Origin: a virus
Strand: one strand, 5' to 3'
IMG/VR virus record: IMGVR_UViG_3300009285_006111
Location: 1 to 58,916 of that record
Length of the DNA stretch: 58,916 nucleotides
This document shows, in pieces, positions 10,456 through 19,447 of the stretch. The position numbers were made by a program, and so were the translations under genes. Each line of letters begins with the position of its first letter. Position 1 is the first letter of the stretch. The notes beneath the pieces are model-generated. The model had not been told where the DNA came from. It ran no database searches and was given only the letters and a program-made list of their open reading frames with translations.

Positions 10456-12304
10456 TTGCTCCTCCTATCGAGCCATCAAGGCCCGGTTGTTGGTTAGAAA
10501 GTCGGTTAACTGTATCAAGGGTTGATTGACCCGGTGCGGGGAATCCGGCTTCCTGTGGAGTTCTTGCGCCAGTAGCACTAGCCGTACCCAACGCGTTACC
10601 TGGGGCCGTTCCACCCCCACCCTCTGCCGGTCTTCCTCCATTCTGGCCCTGTTGATTCATCATCAACTGAATAACCATCATGGCGGCCTGATCCCCCATT
10701 GCGGCGCGCTTTTGTAGTTCAATCAAAATCCCATACTGAACCATAGACGGATGTTGTTCCGCCATTTCCATCATACGCTGCTGCCACTCATCGCCGGGCT
10801 GATCCACATCCCAGTATCGCTCCATCCTAGTTCGTAGAGATAGAGTATCTGCGGACTGTGTTGATAGCGCAGCGTTTGTTACTTGCTGATTAGGGAACTC
10901 GGCCTTGATCTTGGCCGTTACCTTATAGTCAGCAATCTCTCTACCAATCATCTGGTCGGCAAAGTTCTTGCCTTTAAAGGTCCCGTAAACCCGCAGCATA
11001 GAGTTAGAAGCAAAATTGCGAACCAATTTAAGCGCCTTATGCGCCCACTTCGACCAAAACAATTCGATCTGTCGAATAGGCTCAATCAGGCGAATGCGGT
11101 TCTGGTCAGTCATCTGGCTGATAGCAAACCCGGCCCCCTGTCCTTCCATACCAAACAGGATATCGCTGAACCCAGATTGCTGTAGACGAGATCGCAAATA
11201 ATCAATCTGCAGATTCGAGTCCGGGGCATTACCCGGCCATGTTGGGAACCCAATCTCTTCGTCTACGCTTAGGCTAATTGACTTTCCAAATCCAGAGTCA
11301 ACCGTCACGGATCGGCCCGGTAAGGCCTTAACAAACATAGGTAACGAGCTATAAACATCAATCTGGCGCTGTCGCCGGTTGACGTTCCGCTCGATCATCA
11401 CAATAGAAGGCTCAAGTGGGCGGATAACTCCGTGCCCCCACTTATCAGGTTCTTTCAGGTCTACTGGCTTAAAGAATCCAATGGTAAATGGAAGTTCTTC
11501 GTAACCCTCCATAACTCGGGGAGTGAACCCAGGAATGAACTTCTCATTGAATAGAACAGCATTAATAATGTAATCGCCGTCAGGGTAGTGTGCGACCCGC
11601 CAATAATCAATTAGGTCATACTCCACATACATCTTCTCAGCTTCCCGTCCGGTAAAGGTCTCGTCTCTAAAGTTGTATAAGGTTTCTGCGTCATACACAG
11701 ACATGCGAGTTGCGTGAAAAAGATAAAGCCATCGCTGTCTACCGCCAGGGACAATATAGACCTCTAGCGGATCAATAACCTGAGTTCTAAGCGGCAGTTC
11801 CAGGAACGCCCGCATAGGTATAGACTGGGGTGCTCCCAACTCTGCATCGGGATTAGGTAATTGAATTAGGGCGGCGTGTCGATTTGCTAAGTAAGGGTCC
11901 CAGACGCTCTTAACTACTGCGGCCCCGTCTCGAACCATGTGCATATTCACCATGTAAGGAATAAGCATATCCTCTCGATCGTTGGCTACATCAATAGCAC
12001 CATTAAGAAACTTCTCTACGTTATCTGTGGCCTTCTGCTCTTCTGAAGATGGAGACCACCCCACTGCCTTAAACTCTAGGGGATGAGACCCAAGAACACC
12101 AACAGCAACATCAACGACATTAGTGGGCGTAGGATCGGGATACTGTGTCTCGTTAATCTTAGCCCGCGCTTTGTAGTGGGACTGGTCATAAAAATCCCGC
12201 CAACGCTTGATCTGGTTATGCCAAGGCATCGCCATAGTTTTGGCGCGTCTATACCGATCAAGAATTACGGGTAACGTTTCATTAACTAAGGTTTCTTCAG
12301 GCAT
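10448..12304 (-). CDS. Portal protein
   Basis: 618 residues in the portal size range, overlapping the terminase gene by 8 bases. The N-terminal part resembles phage portals (HNQIKRWRDFYDQSHY; INETQYPDPTPTNVVD), with a central IDPLEVYIVPGG segment and the phrase GVIRPLEPSIVMIERNVNRRQRQID typical of the portal core. The C-terminus is a Gly/Gln/Pro-rich tail. Portals form the dodecameric DNA gate in the capsid vertex and dock the terminase. The identification rests on position and general resemblance. Confidence 0.8.
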   Translation of the reverse strand: MPEETLVNETLPVILDRYRRAKTMAMPWHNQIKRWRDFYDQSHYKARAKINETQYPDPTPTNVVDVAVGVLGSHPLEFKAVGWSPSSEEQKATDNVEKFLNGAIDVANDREDMLIPYMVNMHMVRDGAAVVKSVWDPYLANRHAALIQLPNPDAELGAPQSIPMRAFLELPLRTQVIDPLEVYIVPGGRQRWLYLFHATRMSVYDAETLYNFRDETFTGREAEKMYVEYDLIDYWRVAHYPDGDYIINAVLFNEKFIPGFTPRVMEGYEELPFTIGFFKPVDLKEPDKWGHGVIRPLEPSIVMIERNVNRRQRQIDVYSSLPMFVKALPGRSVTVDSGFGKSISLSVDEEIGFPTWPGNAPDSNLQIDYLRSRLQQSGFSDILFGMEGQGAGFAISQMTDQNRIRLIEPIRQIELFWSKWAHKALKLVRNFASNSMLRVYGTFKGKNFADQMIGREIADYKVTAKIKAEFPNQQVTNAALSTQSADTLSLRTRMERYWDVDQPGDEWQQRMMEMAEQHPSMVQYGILIELQKRAAMGDQAAMMVIQLMMNQQGQNGGRPAEGGGGTAPGNALGTASATGARTPQEAGFPAPGQSTLDTVNRLSNQQPGLDGSIGGAIG

Positions 12305-13949
12305 TTAGGCCCTCACGTTTGACATGCTTTTTCCATTGTGCATCGAACTCTTCTTCTGTGAGTCCGCCAGAACGAAGTTGCGGGGGCAGATTAGTCTCCT
12401 CCTGTATCTGTTCTGGAGATTTTTCTTGAAACTGGGAGCCCTCAGCAAACGGTACTTCGATTTGAATGGGCTTACTTACGTCGTAACCGTGTGTCTTATA
12501 GGCATAGAACGTTGCCATCGCTAGGGCGATAGCCGCATCAGTGTGGTGCGCCGAAGCTCGCGGTGGCTTTACGATGCGAAAACCCTTACCTTTTTCTTCT
12601 GCCATAGCGTATTGCATATGGGCACGGAACTCTTCATCCTTATAAGTCAGGATTTTCTGATTCTTAAACAACCCATACAGCGTCTCGCTGGCTGCAGTCA
12701 TATTGCGCAGGGTCTGTGGAAACTCAGTAACGCCCTGGATTGTCACACCCAGACGGGTCATAGAGCGGTGTAGTTGGGTTGGATCATACACTATTGCCGC
12801 AATCTGGAAGCCTTCGTTATGGCGCTCTAGGATATACCGTTCCAACGTGTGTTCAAAGTCCATTGGCTCCGTGGGAGACGGTCTCCAAATCTTGTGGAAG
12901 GCCACATACAACATGTCCTCTTCATAGTCATATTGCACACCAACCACCGCCGTAGAGTCATGCTTAGTAGAGGCATCACAGCCAATGACCACGGGAAGTT
13001 GTCGGCGAGGATTCTTAGTGTCATACTCCAAGGACCCTTTAAGCACCGCCACCGTATCCCACCAAGAGATCGGCATGAATGGCTCCGAGCCAGTTGTCCA
13101 TCTGTTCTCATGCAGACGGGCATACTCGTTCGGCTTCATTCCCGATGCAAGCTGTTCTAGGTAGTAGTCCTCAGTCTGCCATGGCATCCTGTGTGCACTA
13201 TCCCAGTAAGCGAACATACGACCATTTTTCCAGCAGGTCGGCTCGCCGCTCGCATGTGTTATGTCGATCAATTCTGGTACTGGTTCACCATTCAGAACAA
13301 TCTGCTCATATAGACTCCACAGAAGGTCCGACTGTCCCTCGAATCCAGCATAGGTACTAACGAATCGTAGCGAGATCGGGACGCCGGGAATCTTGATCGG
13401 CGTCATTTCTACCCACAAACGATTGGATGCCTCTGACGTGTAGGTCCACAACTCGTCCCAGAGGGTCAAGGCGTGTCGAGAACCAGAAGCGGTCTTATAC
13501 TCTTGTGCAATAGCCTGGATACTCTTGTCGCCGGGATACACCAGCAAGTCTCTGTTTGGCTTCTCGGACAACTTGCCGTTTGGAAAATCGTCCCTACCGT
13601 ATGTGGCGTCAAACAGGAGGTCGTCAAACATTCGGCCCATAGCATGTTCGTAGTCACCCGCTAGGCAGAAACTCTCCGTGTTATCCACCGCTTCCGAACT
13701 AAACCAGCCACCTACACTCGCGCCAATCGTTGTCTTCCCCGACTTCTTTGGACAAGAGTAGATAACAGTTGTATACGGTAACTTCCATACCCCATTTTCC
13801 TGATATGGAGTAAGACAATGCGCAAGAATCCTCTTCTGGTGTACAACCAGTTTTAGAGGTCCCGTCGGTGTTTCCAGATCGGTAACTGGATCATAGGCCC
13901 CGCGAATCCAGAAATTGCCTTCCTCGATCCACTTTACGTAAGGCTTCAA
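12297..13949 (-). CDS. Terminase large subunit (packaging ATPase/nuclease)
   Basis: 550 residues. Walker A is PKKSGKTT (67-74) and Walker B with catalytic acid is LTLWDE (161-166). It is followed by a coupling-like segment (RFVSTYAGFEG). The C-terminal RNase H-like nuclease shows VIGCDAS near residue 335 and a late DAAIALAMATF, consistent with its acidic cluster. It cuts and translocates DNA into the prohead. No small terminase is recognisable beside it; the 83-aa and 214-aa genes upstream are candidates by position only. Confidence 0.92.
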   Translation of the reverse strand: MKPYVKWIEEGNFWIRGAYDPVTDLETPTGPLKLVVHQKRILAHCLTPYQENGVWKLPYTTVIYSCPKKSGKTTIGASVGGWFSSEAVDNTESFCLAGDYEHAMGRMFDDLLFDATYGRDDFPNGKLSEKPNRDLLVYPGDKSIQAIAQEYKTASGSRHALTLWDELWTYTSEASNRLWVEMTPIKIPGVPISLRFVSTYAGFEGQSDLLWSLYEQIVLNGEPVPELIDITHASGEPTCWKNGRMFAYWDSAHRMPWQTEDYYLEQLASGMKPNEYARLHENRWTTGSEPFMPISWWDTVAVLKGSLEYDTKNPRRQLPVVIGCDASTKHDSTAVVGVQYDYEEDMLYVAFHKIWRPSPTEPMDFEHTLERYILERHNEGFQIAAIVYDPTQLHRSMTRLGVTIQGVTEFPQTLRNMTAASETLYGLFKNQKILTYKDEEFRAHMQYAMAEEKGKGFRIVKPPRASAHHTDAAIALAMATFYAYKTHGYDVSKPIQIEVPFAEGSQFQEKSPEQIQEETNLPPQLRSGGLTEEEFDAQWKKHVKREGLNA

Positions 13950-13958
13950 ATTTACTCC

Positions 13959-14210
13959 TTAAAAGATACTTGTATCTTTGTCGAATAAGAAACAAAGACA
14001 AGCAAACCATTTAACGTTTGCGCCCATCGTAATTGGATGGATAATTAGTTGACTCATTTCCCATCCACCCTTGCCAGTTAGGTCATCCGCTAAACTCATA
14101 ATGTCGATCATTAGAGTTTGTAAATCGCCATAATCAGTAGCCGTTACGCATCCCATTTGGCGGCGGCTATCTAGAGTAAAACTTTGAGTGATCGTCGATA
14201 CGCCAGCCAT
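13959..14210 (-). CDS. Uncharacterised 83-aa protein upstream of terminase
   Basis: Its ATG overlaps the TAA of the preceding gene (TAATG). It has two Cys near the C-terminus (FACLCFLF) and no recognisable domain. Position next to terminase makes a packaging or head-completion role possible but unproven. Confidence 0.6.
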   Translation of the reverse strand: MAGVSTITQSFTLDSRRQMGCVTATDYGDLQTLMIDIMSLADDLTGKGGWEMSQLIIHPITMGANVKWFACLCFLFDKDTSIF

Positions 14211-14854
14211 TACTTAGCTCTAACTCTAGGGTTAACGCCGCGCGACTTGAAATATTTTGTCATCGGCTTGCGGCTATTAAGAATATCCGTTAGGTTGGGT
14301 GAAGTAGGATTAGGTGGTGGAGTGGCAATTAATCTTCTACCCTCACTGGCAGCAACTGTAGCCTCAGAAGAAGTTGCTCGCGAAGGAAGGGGTGAAAGCG
14401 ATTGAGAAGGTGATTGTAAGTACGATGATGTGAAGGTGCCCGGCAGTACACTGGGTCTTTGCATTGCTGAACCTAATCCCCGTGCCGCTAACTCTTCAGA
14501 AGTATACCGAGGGTTACTTCCACCCAGAAGTAAACCGCCAGCGCCAACGAGCGCCGCCCCTCCGGCTACACTCCCAATCGTTGAGGGAGTAATAAAACCG
14601 GCCTGACCTGCACCACCCAAACCCGCACCACCGGCTCCCGCAGCCATTCCTTGCTGAGAACCTGTAGCCATTTGAATAGCAAGTCGTGCTTGTGCTACCG
14701 CTTGTTCAGCCTGTTGTAGCAGTTGTCTATTTCTTAGACTGTCTGGTAAATTTAATGACTTGATTCTAGAAAGTTCATTAAGGGCATTTAAAAGTGTCTG
14801 GCCGAGGTTTCCGCCGGGCGGAACTCCACCAGAACCTGGGGGTGCAATAGGCAT
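14210..14854 (-). CDS. Uncharacterised Gly/Ala/Ser-rich 214-aa protein
   Basis: First gene behind the 14.9-kb promoter, hence first of the packaging/head transcript. The N-terminus is helical (LLNALNELSRIKSL, then a Gln-rich helix). It is followed by a Gly/Ala-rich, possibly membrane-inserting stretch (IGSVAGGAALVGAGGLLLGG, about residues 92-111) and a Ser/Pro-rich tail. Function unknown. Confidence 0.65.
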   Translation of the reverse strand: MPIAPPGSGGVPPGGNLGQTLLNALNELSRIKSLNLPDSLRNRQLLQQAEQAVAQARLAIQMATGSQQGMAAGAGGAGLGGAGQAGFITPSTIGSVAGGAALVGAGGLLLGGSNPRYTSEELAARGLGSAMQRPSVLPGTFTSSYLQSPSQSLSPLPSRATSSEATVAASEGRRLIATPPPNPTSPNLTDILNSRKPMTKYFKSRGVNPRVRAK

Positions 14855-14878
14855 AGTAACCTCTCTGAAATACCAAAT

Positions 14879-14896
14879 TACGGGTATATACCCGTA
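14879..14896. promoter_or_regulatory. Perfect 18-bp palindrome, candidate operator
   Basis: TACGGGTATATACCCGTA is self-complementary over all 18 bp and lies just downstream of the -10 box of the packaging-operon promoter, where a repressor would block initiation. It could also form a small hairpin at the mRNA 5' end. Confidence 0.55.
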
Positions 14897-14901
14897 TTTT
14901 T

Positions 14902-14931
14902 ATTATAGCACCCGTCGAGAGGCTACGTCAA
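14902..14931 (-). promoter_or_regulatory. Promoter of the packaging/head operon
   Basis: Leftward TTGACG (14931-14926), 18-bp spacer and a perfect TATAAT (14907-14902). The -35 box overlaps the 3' end of the NeuB-like gene, so the packaging genes can be switched on separately from the cassette upstream. Confidence 0.7.
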
Positions 14932-15828
14932 GCTTAGTTTCTTACGGACCCCTAGCTCAGAAGGGAAGACTACCTTTATACCGTCACCTAGGGCCTCTTC
15001 AACTGCCCGAATGTCCTTAACAAGGCGCTCGAAACCCTGCGGCTCCACACTGGCCGCATGGTCAGTACCCCACATAGACCGATCAAGAGTAATATGCCTC
15101 TCAACCATGTGTGCTCCAAGAGCCACAGCAGCCACAGTCGTAGCCAGTCCAGTTTCATGGCCAGAGTAGCCAACGGGGTGCCCAGCAAGGGTCCGCCATA
15201 GCTGAAACGAAGACACCACACGGAGATTAAGCTCATTATTCGACGCAGGATAAGAAGAATTGCAATGAAAAATACCCCAGTTATCACACCCGTAATCCTC
15301 CAACCAGCGAATCGTCCGTTGTATCTCTCCAAGATCGTGCATACCCGTGGACCAAAAGAAGGGTAGACCCCGGGTTGCGGTGTGGTGCATTACCGTTTCA
15401 TTGCTCATATGCGCAGAGGGCACTTTCAAAAAATCAAAAATGCTTGTATATAAATCCGGTCTACAAATATTGGCTACCTGTTGTGCCGCCCACCTGTCCC
15501 AAACACTAACGCCAACATGGATATTCAGTTCCCGAGCAAGCGGATAAAGAACATCCCTATAAATCTCATTGGGTAACTCCAATCGTTCTTTGTACTCCAT
15601 GTAGGACATTTCCCCCCATGGAGTTTCCTTACGCATATCCCACATATGCTTAGGTACAGACTCTTCCAGTGCTCGTCGAACCTGAAACTTAACTGCGTCA
15701 ACCCCAGCCTCGGCGGCGGCGCGCATCAACTGCTTAGCAATCTCCACATCCCCATTGTGATTGATGCCGATTTCAGCAATGATATAGCAAGGGTGGCCCG
15801 GCCCAATCTCTCTAGTCCCTACGCGCAC
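14923..15828 (-). CDS. NeuB-like N-acetylneuraminate (sialic acid) synthase family protein
   Basis: About 301 residues from a GTG preceded by GGAGGG; the open frame continues upstream, but family homology starts at this GTG. Hallmarks in order: IIAEIGINHNGD, AVKFQV, KVPSAHMSNE, HCNSSYPA, GYSGHETGL and VERHITLDRSMWGTDHAAS. This family condenses phosphoenolpyruvate with N-acetylmannosamine or related sugars to make nonulosonic acids. The fused antifreeze-like C-terminal domain of cellular NeuB is missing. It overlaps the upstream zinc-ribbon gene by 17 bases. It probably serves glycan decoration of virion or host surface; substrate is inferred. Confidence 0.88.
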   Translation of the reverse strand: MRVGTREIGPGHPCYIIAEIGINHNGDVEIAKQLMRAAAEAGVDAVKFQVRRALEESVPKHMWDMRKETPWGEMSYMEYKERLELPNEIYRDVLYPLARELNIHVGVSVWDRWAAQQVANICRPDLYTSIFDFLKVPSAHMSNETVMHHTATRGLPFFWSTGMHDLGEIQRTIRWLEDYGCDNWGIFHCNSSYPASNNELNLRVVSSFQLWRTLAGHPVGYSGHETGLATTVAAVALGAHMVERHITLDRSMWGTDHAASVEPQGFERLVKDIRAVEEALGDGIKVVFPSELGVRKKLSLT

Positions 15829-16009
15829 TTGGCTTCCCTCCCTCAAACTGGAACGCCAAAGGTGTGTAAACCCGTACCATTTCTGTATCCAAGTCAAACT
15901 GCAAACATCGACCACACCAAACCGCCTCAACGGTCTCGTAATCTGCAATAGACATTACTATATCATTTAGATGTCCACAGTATGGACACAGGTAGGGGTA
16001 TGTAGGCAT
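15812..16009 (-). CDS. Small zinc-ribbon protein
   Basis: 65 residues with CPYC (9-12) and CGRC spaced as a four-cysteine zinc ribbon, resembling FmdB-type regulatory ribbons. Coupled with its neighbours inside the sugar cassette. Role unknown. Confidence 0.7.
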   Translation of the reverse strand: MPTYPYLCPYCGHLNDIVMSIADYETVEAVWCGRCLQFDLDTEMVRVYTPLAFQFEGGKPSARRD

Positions 16010-16626
16010 TAGAATGGTCCTATTGTTGTTTCTAGATTGAAATCCTTAGCGAGTACGGCAGTAGTAGGATGCTGAAATGCCGCCAATCGCCAGACATCTT
16101 GCGTTGAGACGATGGTTTTTAGTGCATCATAGACCCCTGACAAATCTACATCATCGAAGATTAAGAAGTTAGATACTCTATCCTTAAACAAATGGAAATC
16201 TATTAGTACGTCATCATATTCGTGGGAACCATCAATGAATCCTACCGTATATTTTCGCTTGGGCAACCTCTTTACTTCTTCTGCCTTTTTCCCAATACGA
16301 GTAATTTTCTCTACAACGTCAGACTTTGCTTCTGCCATCACTTTTTTGAACTCTTCCTCATACGCGGGATCAATAGTAATAACAGATTTCGCAAATAGCG
16401 CCGCCAATAATGCGCTGCCGCCATATCGCGTACCCGTCTCAATATAGTCTCCCGGGAATAAAGTAAGAGCCTGAATGATGTATCCACAAGTCATTGGGCT
16501 AGTTATCGGTCCCTCTGCAAACCCAAGAGACCCAATAACCGCCCCAATTTTCACTCCGGCTAAAGAACCTTGAACAAACTCCCCTCTAAGGGACACTGTG
16601 GACTTATTAAGAGTAGATTCACTCAT
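16009..16626 (-). CDS. Class I methyltransferase-like protein (cephalosporin-hydroxylase/Methyltransf_24 type)
   Basis: 205 residues with a Rossmann-type start GDYIETGTRYGGSA, then VITIDPAYEEE, and GFIDGSHEYDDVLID followed by FLIFDDVD. These match SAM-dependent methyltransferases often found in polysaccharide and phage sugar clusters. It is a paralogue of the 17318-17854 gene (IEVGTRHGASA, GLIDGCHIH, IVLDNVD). Probably modifies a sugar; substrate unknown. Confidence 0.75.
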   Translation of the reverse strand: MSESTLNKSTVSLRGEFVQGSLAGVKIGAVIGSLGFAEGPITSPMTCGYIIQALTLFPGDYIETGTRYGGSALLAALFAKSVITIDPAYEEEFKKVMAEAKSDVVEKITRIGKKAEEVKRLPKRKYTVGFIDGSHEYDDVLIDFHLFKDRVSNFLIFDDVDLSGVYDALKTIVSTQDVWRLAAFQHPTTAVLAKDFNLETTIGPF

Positions 16627-17336
16627 TAGTATGCTCTCCAGTCATCTATTGGAAAAATGGGGCATTTAGTGTCAGGGGTACAGTTAATAATTTCCCCACC
16701 ATTCTGTGCATAGAATTGTTTGGCCACGGTGTAAAACATGTTGGTCTTGGCTACAAACTGTTTCTCGCTCCACCACCACTTACCTGCGCCTCGTCCAAAC
16801 TCCCCATCTTTGGTATTCTCTTTATCATAGGGGATACCGACACCCTCATTATAGCGTGGATCAAAGTGGTCGCCGCGTGGGTCTCTAAATGTATGATTAA
16901 GGCCCACAAGTAATATTCGTTTGAAGCCACGCCGCCATGCTAGCTGTAACATCCCATAAGTTACGGTACCACCAGAAACCAAGGGCTCTCCGGCCTTCTG
17001 CGCAAAAACAGGTAAAAGCCTATTTTCGTGCTCAGCATCATAGTAATTCCACCACTCTAAGATTTCGAAGTTTGGGGGAAAGCCATCGGGATATCGTTTA
17101 GCCAGCATCTTTGAAGAATCAACAGAAAGACAGACTTCCTCTGCCCCGGCCAATCCAACCACCATTTCTTTCTGAAGTTTGGCGGTATGAACCATCTTAA
17201 CGTCCACAACGGTCATATGCTTCGGAGTATACTTCAAGAATACCCGATTCGCCCCAAAGGTGTAGAATCGATCTAGCCATTCATTGGGAACCGCCTTAAG
17301 GGACGGCCCATTGCAGATTATAACGGCAGTTTCCAT
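16626..17336 (-). CDS. DUF115 / MptE-like glycan-cassette protein
   Basis: 236 residues beginning TAVIICNGPSLKAVP and later FGANRVFL, GGTVTYGMLQLAWRRGF and RILLVGLNH. That arrangement is typical of the DUF115 (6-hydroxymethylpterin pyrophosphokinase MptE-like) superfamily, members of which act in nonulosonic-acid glycosylation (motility-associated factors). Placement beside NeuB fits transfer or handling of a sialic-acid-like sugar. Family call is moderately firm; reaction is inferred. Confidence 0.7.
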   Translation of the reverse strand: METAVIICNGPSLKAVPNEWLDRFYTFGANRVFLKYTPKHMTVVDVKMVHTAKLQKEMVVGLAGAEEVCLSVDSSKMLAKRYPDGFPPNFEILEWWNYYDAEHENRLLPVFAQKAGEPLVSGGTVTYGMLQLAWRRGFKRILLVGLNHTFRDPRGDHFDPRYNEGVGIPYDKENTKDGEFGRGAGKWWWSEKQFVAKTNMFYTVAKQFYAQNGGEIINCTPDTKCPIFPIDDWRAY

Positions 17337-17854
17337 GCTATAGCTGTCCTTTTACTAGTACTTTTAAGTAACCATTCAGGATTCATACGAATTCGAGTAA
17401 GACATCCAATAAGCCCAGGAAGATCAACATTGTCAAGAACTATGGCATTGTCTACAACTTTACACATAGCATCCCAATCCCACATGGGAACAGGGTGAAT
17501 ATGACAGCCATCAATTAAACCAGTAACAAATCTTTGTTCTGGCGGTAAGGGCCAGGGTTGAGAATATGTCTGAATTAACCTTATTCTATCTGCAAATCCT
17601 TCTCGCTCTATTATCGCAGTAAGTGTTGCAGAATGTCCTGTTTCAGACGCATTTCCGTATTCTTGATTAAACATCTGATTTTCTAGAGGATCAATACAGT
17701 ATATGTTTCCCAGTGGGCGGGCTACAGCTACCTTTAGGGCACTAGCTCCATGCCTAGTTCCAACTTCTATGTGATCTCCAGTGTATAATCGCCCAATGAA
17801 GTCCAAAGTTGCATACAAATTTCCCTGAAAATTGGGGATGTAACGCGGACTCAT
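17318..17854 (-). CDS. Second methyltransferase-like protein
   Basis: 178 residues, paralogous to the 16009-16626 product: HIEVGTRHGASALKV, IYCIDPLENQ, TGLIDGCHIHP and IVLDNVDLPG. It overlaps the DUF115-like gene by 19 bases and its upstream neighbour by 4. Probably a second modifying activity of the surface-sugar cassette. Confidence 0.72.
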   Translation of the reverse strand: MSPRYIPNFQGNLYATLDFIGRLYTGDHIEVGTRHGASALKVAVARPLGNIYCIDPLENQMFNQEYGNASETGHSATLTAIIEREGFADRIRLIQTYSQPWPLPPEQRFVTGLIDGCHIHPVPMWDWDAMCKVVDNAIVLDNVDLPGLIGCLTRIRMNPEWLLKSTSKRTAIAWKLPL

Positions 17855-18165
17855 AAATAAGAATTTCCTTCTGGGTAATGCTCTAAAACCATTCGAGTTA
17901 AATTCCGACCCTTCTCATCATTAGGCAGGTGGATGATAATAGTCGTCTGAGACTTAGACAACCGGGCCTCTGGAACGGCAACTTTCTCGGGCCGGACTCG
18001 CACGGTCTTATCCCATTCTCGCTGGTATTCTCGCTTGCAATCGAAGCAATAACCATACTTTGGTGGAAAACGATCAACAGGCAAGAAGGCTCCCTTGCCC
18101 CCATTATGTCTTGCACACCATTTCTTTCCGGCGGGTGAATCGTAGGGTGCACTAGTCTTTGGCAT
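17851..18165 (-). CDS. Zinc-finger protein, 104 aa
   Basis: Start chosen at the ATG at 18165 with GAGG upstream; a longer frame exists but is less well supported. WCARHNGGKGAFLPVDRF followed by YCFDCKREYQREW gives a Cys/His pair and a CxxC pair, a small zinc module common in phage genomes. The remainder is helical. Function unknown. Confidence 0.68.
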   Translation of the reverse strand: MPKTSAPYDSPAGKKWCARHNGGKGAFLPVDRFPPKYGYCFDCKREYQREWDKTVRVRPEKVAVPEARLSKSQTTIIIHLPNDEKGRNLTRMVLEHYPEGNSYL

Positions 18166-18457
18166 TAGGTACCTCTGGTTCCATTGTAAGGATGGCAAAT
18201 GGTTCTGGATTCCCATCCGGGGTTGAGAACTTATCTCTGCTAATATCAAATTTATCCGGGTCCTGCATTCCTCGCCATACGCCTTGCTGAAGAACAGAAT
18301 AGGCATATCTATGGCTCACATTAGGGCCATATTTAACAAACACTCCAACAGGATGTCCATTCTTTTCCCATTGGGCACTCATCGTACTCCACCCATCTTC
18401 TAGGTGATTTACGAGATAACTAACGCTCAGACCCTCCGATGGCTTTGATGGCGGCAT
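18152..18457 (-). CDS. Uncharacterised 101-aa protein
   Basis: Mixed alpha/beta composition with aromatic residues. The terminal codons overlap the next gene's start by 14 bases. No recognised domain; supported by gene packing and coding-like composition. Confidence 0.6.
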   Translation of the reverse strand: MPPSKPSEGLSVSYLVNHLEDGWSTMSAQWEKNGHPVGVFVKYGPNVSHRYAYSVLQQGVWRGMQDPDKFDISRDKFSTPDGNPEPFAILTMEPEVPNAKD

Positions 18458-18641
18458 CGCGTTCCTCCCGGATATCTCCGATCGTGATCTGCATGACGAA
18501 CACTAGAAATAAGAAGCTCAGATAGAGTTTAGGTAACTGAAGATAAAGGATATTACCAAAGCCGGCCCCCTCAGTCATCTTCACTATTATGTCTATCCCC
18601 CATCCATCGGGCGTACACACGCCAATATGAAACGGTTTCAT
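18420..18641 (-). CDS. Small membrane protein, 73 aa
   Basis: ATG preceded by GGGAG. A hydrophobic segment near residues 31-53 (LYLQLPKLYLSFLFLVFVMQI) predicts one membrane span, followed by a charged tail. It overlaps both neighbours (38 and 71 bases), more than is usual, so confidence is limited. Confidence 0.45.
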   Translation of the reverse strand: MKPFHIGVCTPDGWGIDIIVKMTEGAGFGNILYLQLPKLYLSFLFLVFVMQITIGDIREERDAAIKAIGGSER

Positions 18642-18786
18642 GTTGCTCCCAAGTATATTCTGGTTTAAACTCCGCCCACGCCCGAATTAAACACCATTCT
18701 ATCAACCAACGGGGCAGTAAACTAACCGTGACCCACTGCAGAGTTTCTTTCAGCGATATTCTGTCTTGTCTGTTGCCATCGTTCAT
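18571..18786 (-). CDS. Uncharacterised Trp-rich 71-aa protein
   Basis: ATG at 18786 has a strong GGGAGG eight bases upstream, so this start is preferred over the longer open frame. It carries an amphipathic, Trp-rich middle (WLIEWCLIRAWAEF). It overlaps the 241-aa gene by 65 bases. Function unknown. Confidence 0.5.
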   Translation of the reverse strand: MNDGNRQDRISLKETLQWVTVSLLPRWLIEWCLIRAWAEFKPEYTWEQHETVSYWRVYARWMGDRHNSEDD

Positions 18787-19447
18787 TGCGTTCTCCCTCC
18801 CATTGTGAGTGCTTTTTCTGGTATTCACTGAAGAACGCGCGAGTTTCCCTGCTCCAGCCCGGGAACATATCATTAACAACCTCTGTACTTGCCCAATACG
18901 GAATATCTGTCAATCTTTCTACCTGTCCATACTTGAACGGATAGCAAAATTCATCAGAAAGTAAGACTTCGATGCCCCGGCGGTGTGCTTCACCCGCCCA
19001 AAGCAGTACATTTGGGGCTTCGAGGTTCTTTTCACGTAAAGAAGATAGTCGAACATCGGAAATGTCAATCGTATTGAACTTTAAGAGGATCGCCATGGCC
19101 ATTTGGTATGAGAAAGTACAAGAATAGCCCACTGGAAACGGCCAACGCCACAAATGATCCAGTTCTACTAGCGGTAGTGCCCAAAAATTGAACTCTGGAT
19201 TATCAGCGTATGCCTTTTCTACCTCTGGTTGCACTAAGATTGGAAAACTATGCTCGGAAAAGAGCCAATCAAGGTGCTCTTGCTTCTCTTTTTGCAAATC
19301 TTCCAGCCGGTGTATCTGAAACCAAGCATTCGGAACTATGCCCACGGGCTCCGTAAGGACATGCAGACCATTGCAAGACCAAAAATCAGCACCTGGAATG
19401 CGAATTTCAGGGCGGGTAAAGTCAAAATTGATTTGAACGGTTTTCAT
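18722..19447 (-). CDS. Uncharacterised 241-aa protein of the sugar cassette
   Basis: Coding-like throughout. The segment NVLLWAGEAHRRGIEVLLSDEF is reminiscent of the C-terminal part of DUF115-type proteins, and the start DFWSCNGLHVL suggests an alpha/beta enzyme, but no catalytic motif is certain. Its ATG overlaps the TGA of the upstream gene (ATGA). Confidence 0.7.
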   Translation of the reverse strand: MKTVQINFDFTRPEIRIPGADFWSCNGLHVLTEPVGIVPNAWFQIHRLEDLQKEKQEHLDWLFSEHSFPILVQPEVEKAYADNPEFNFWALPLVELDHLWRWPFPVGYSCTFSYQMAMAILLKFNTIDISDVRLSSLREKNLEAPNVLLWAGEAHRRGIEVLLSDEFCYPFKYGQVERLTDIPYWASTEVVNDMFPGWSRETRAFFSEYQKKHSQWEGERNERWQQTRQNIAERNSAVGHG

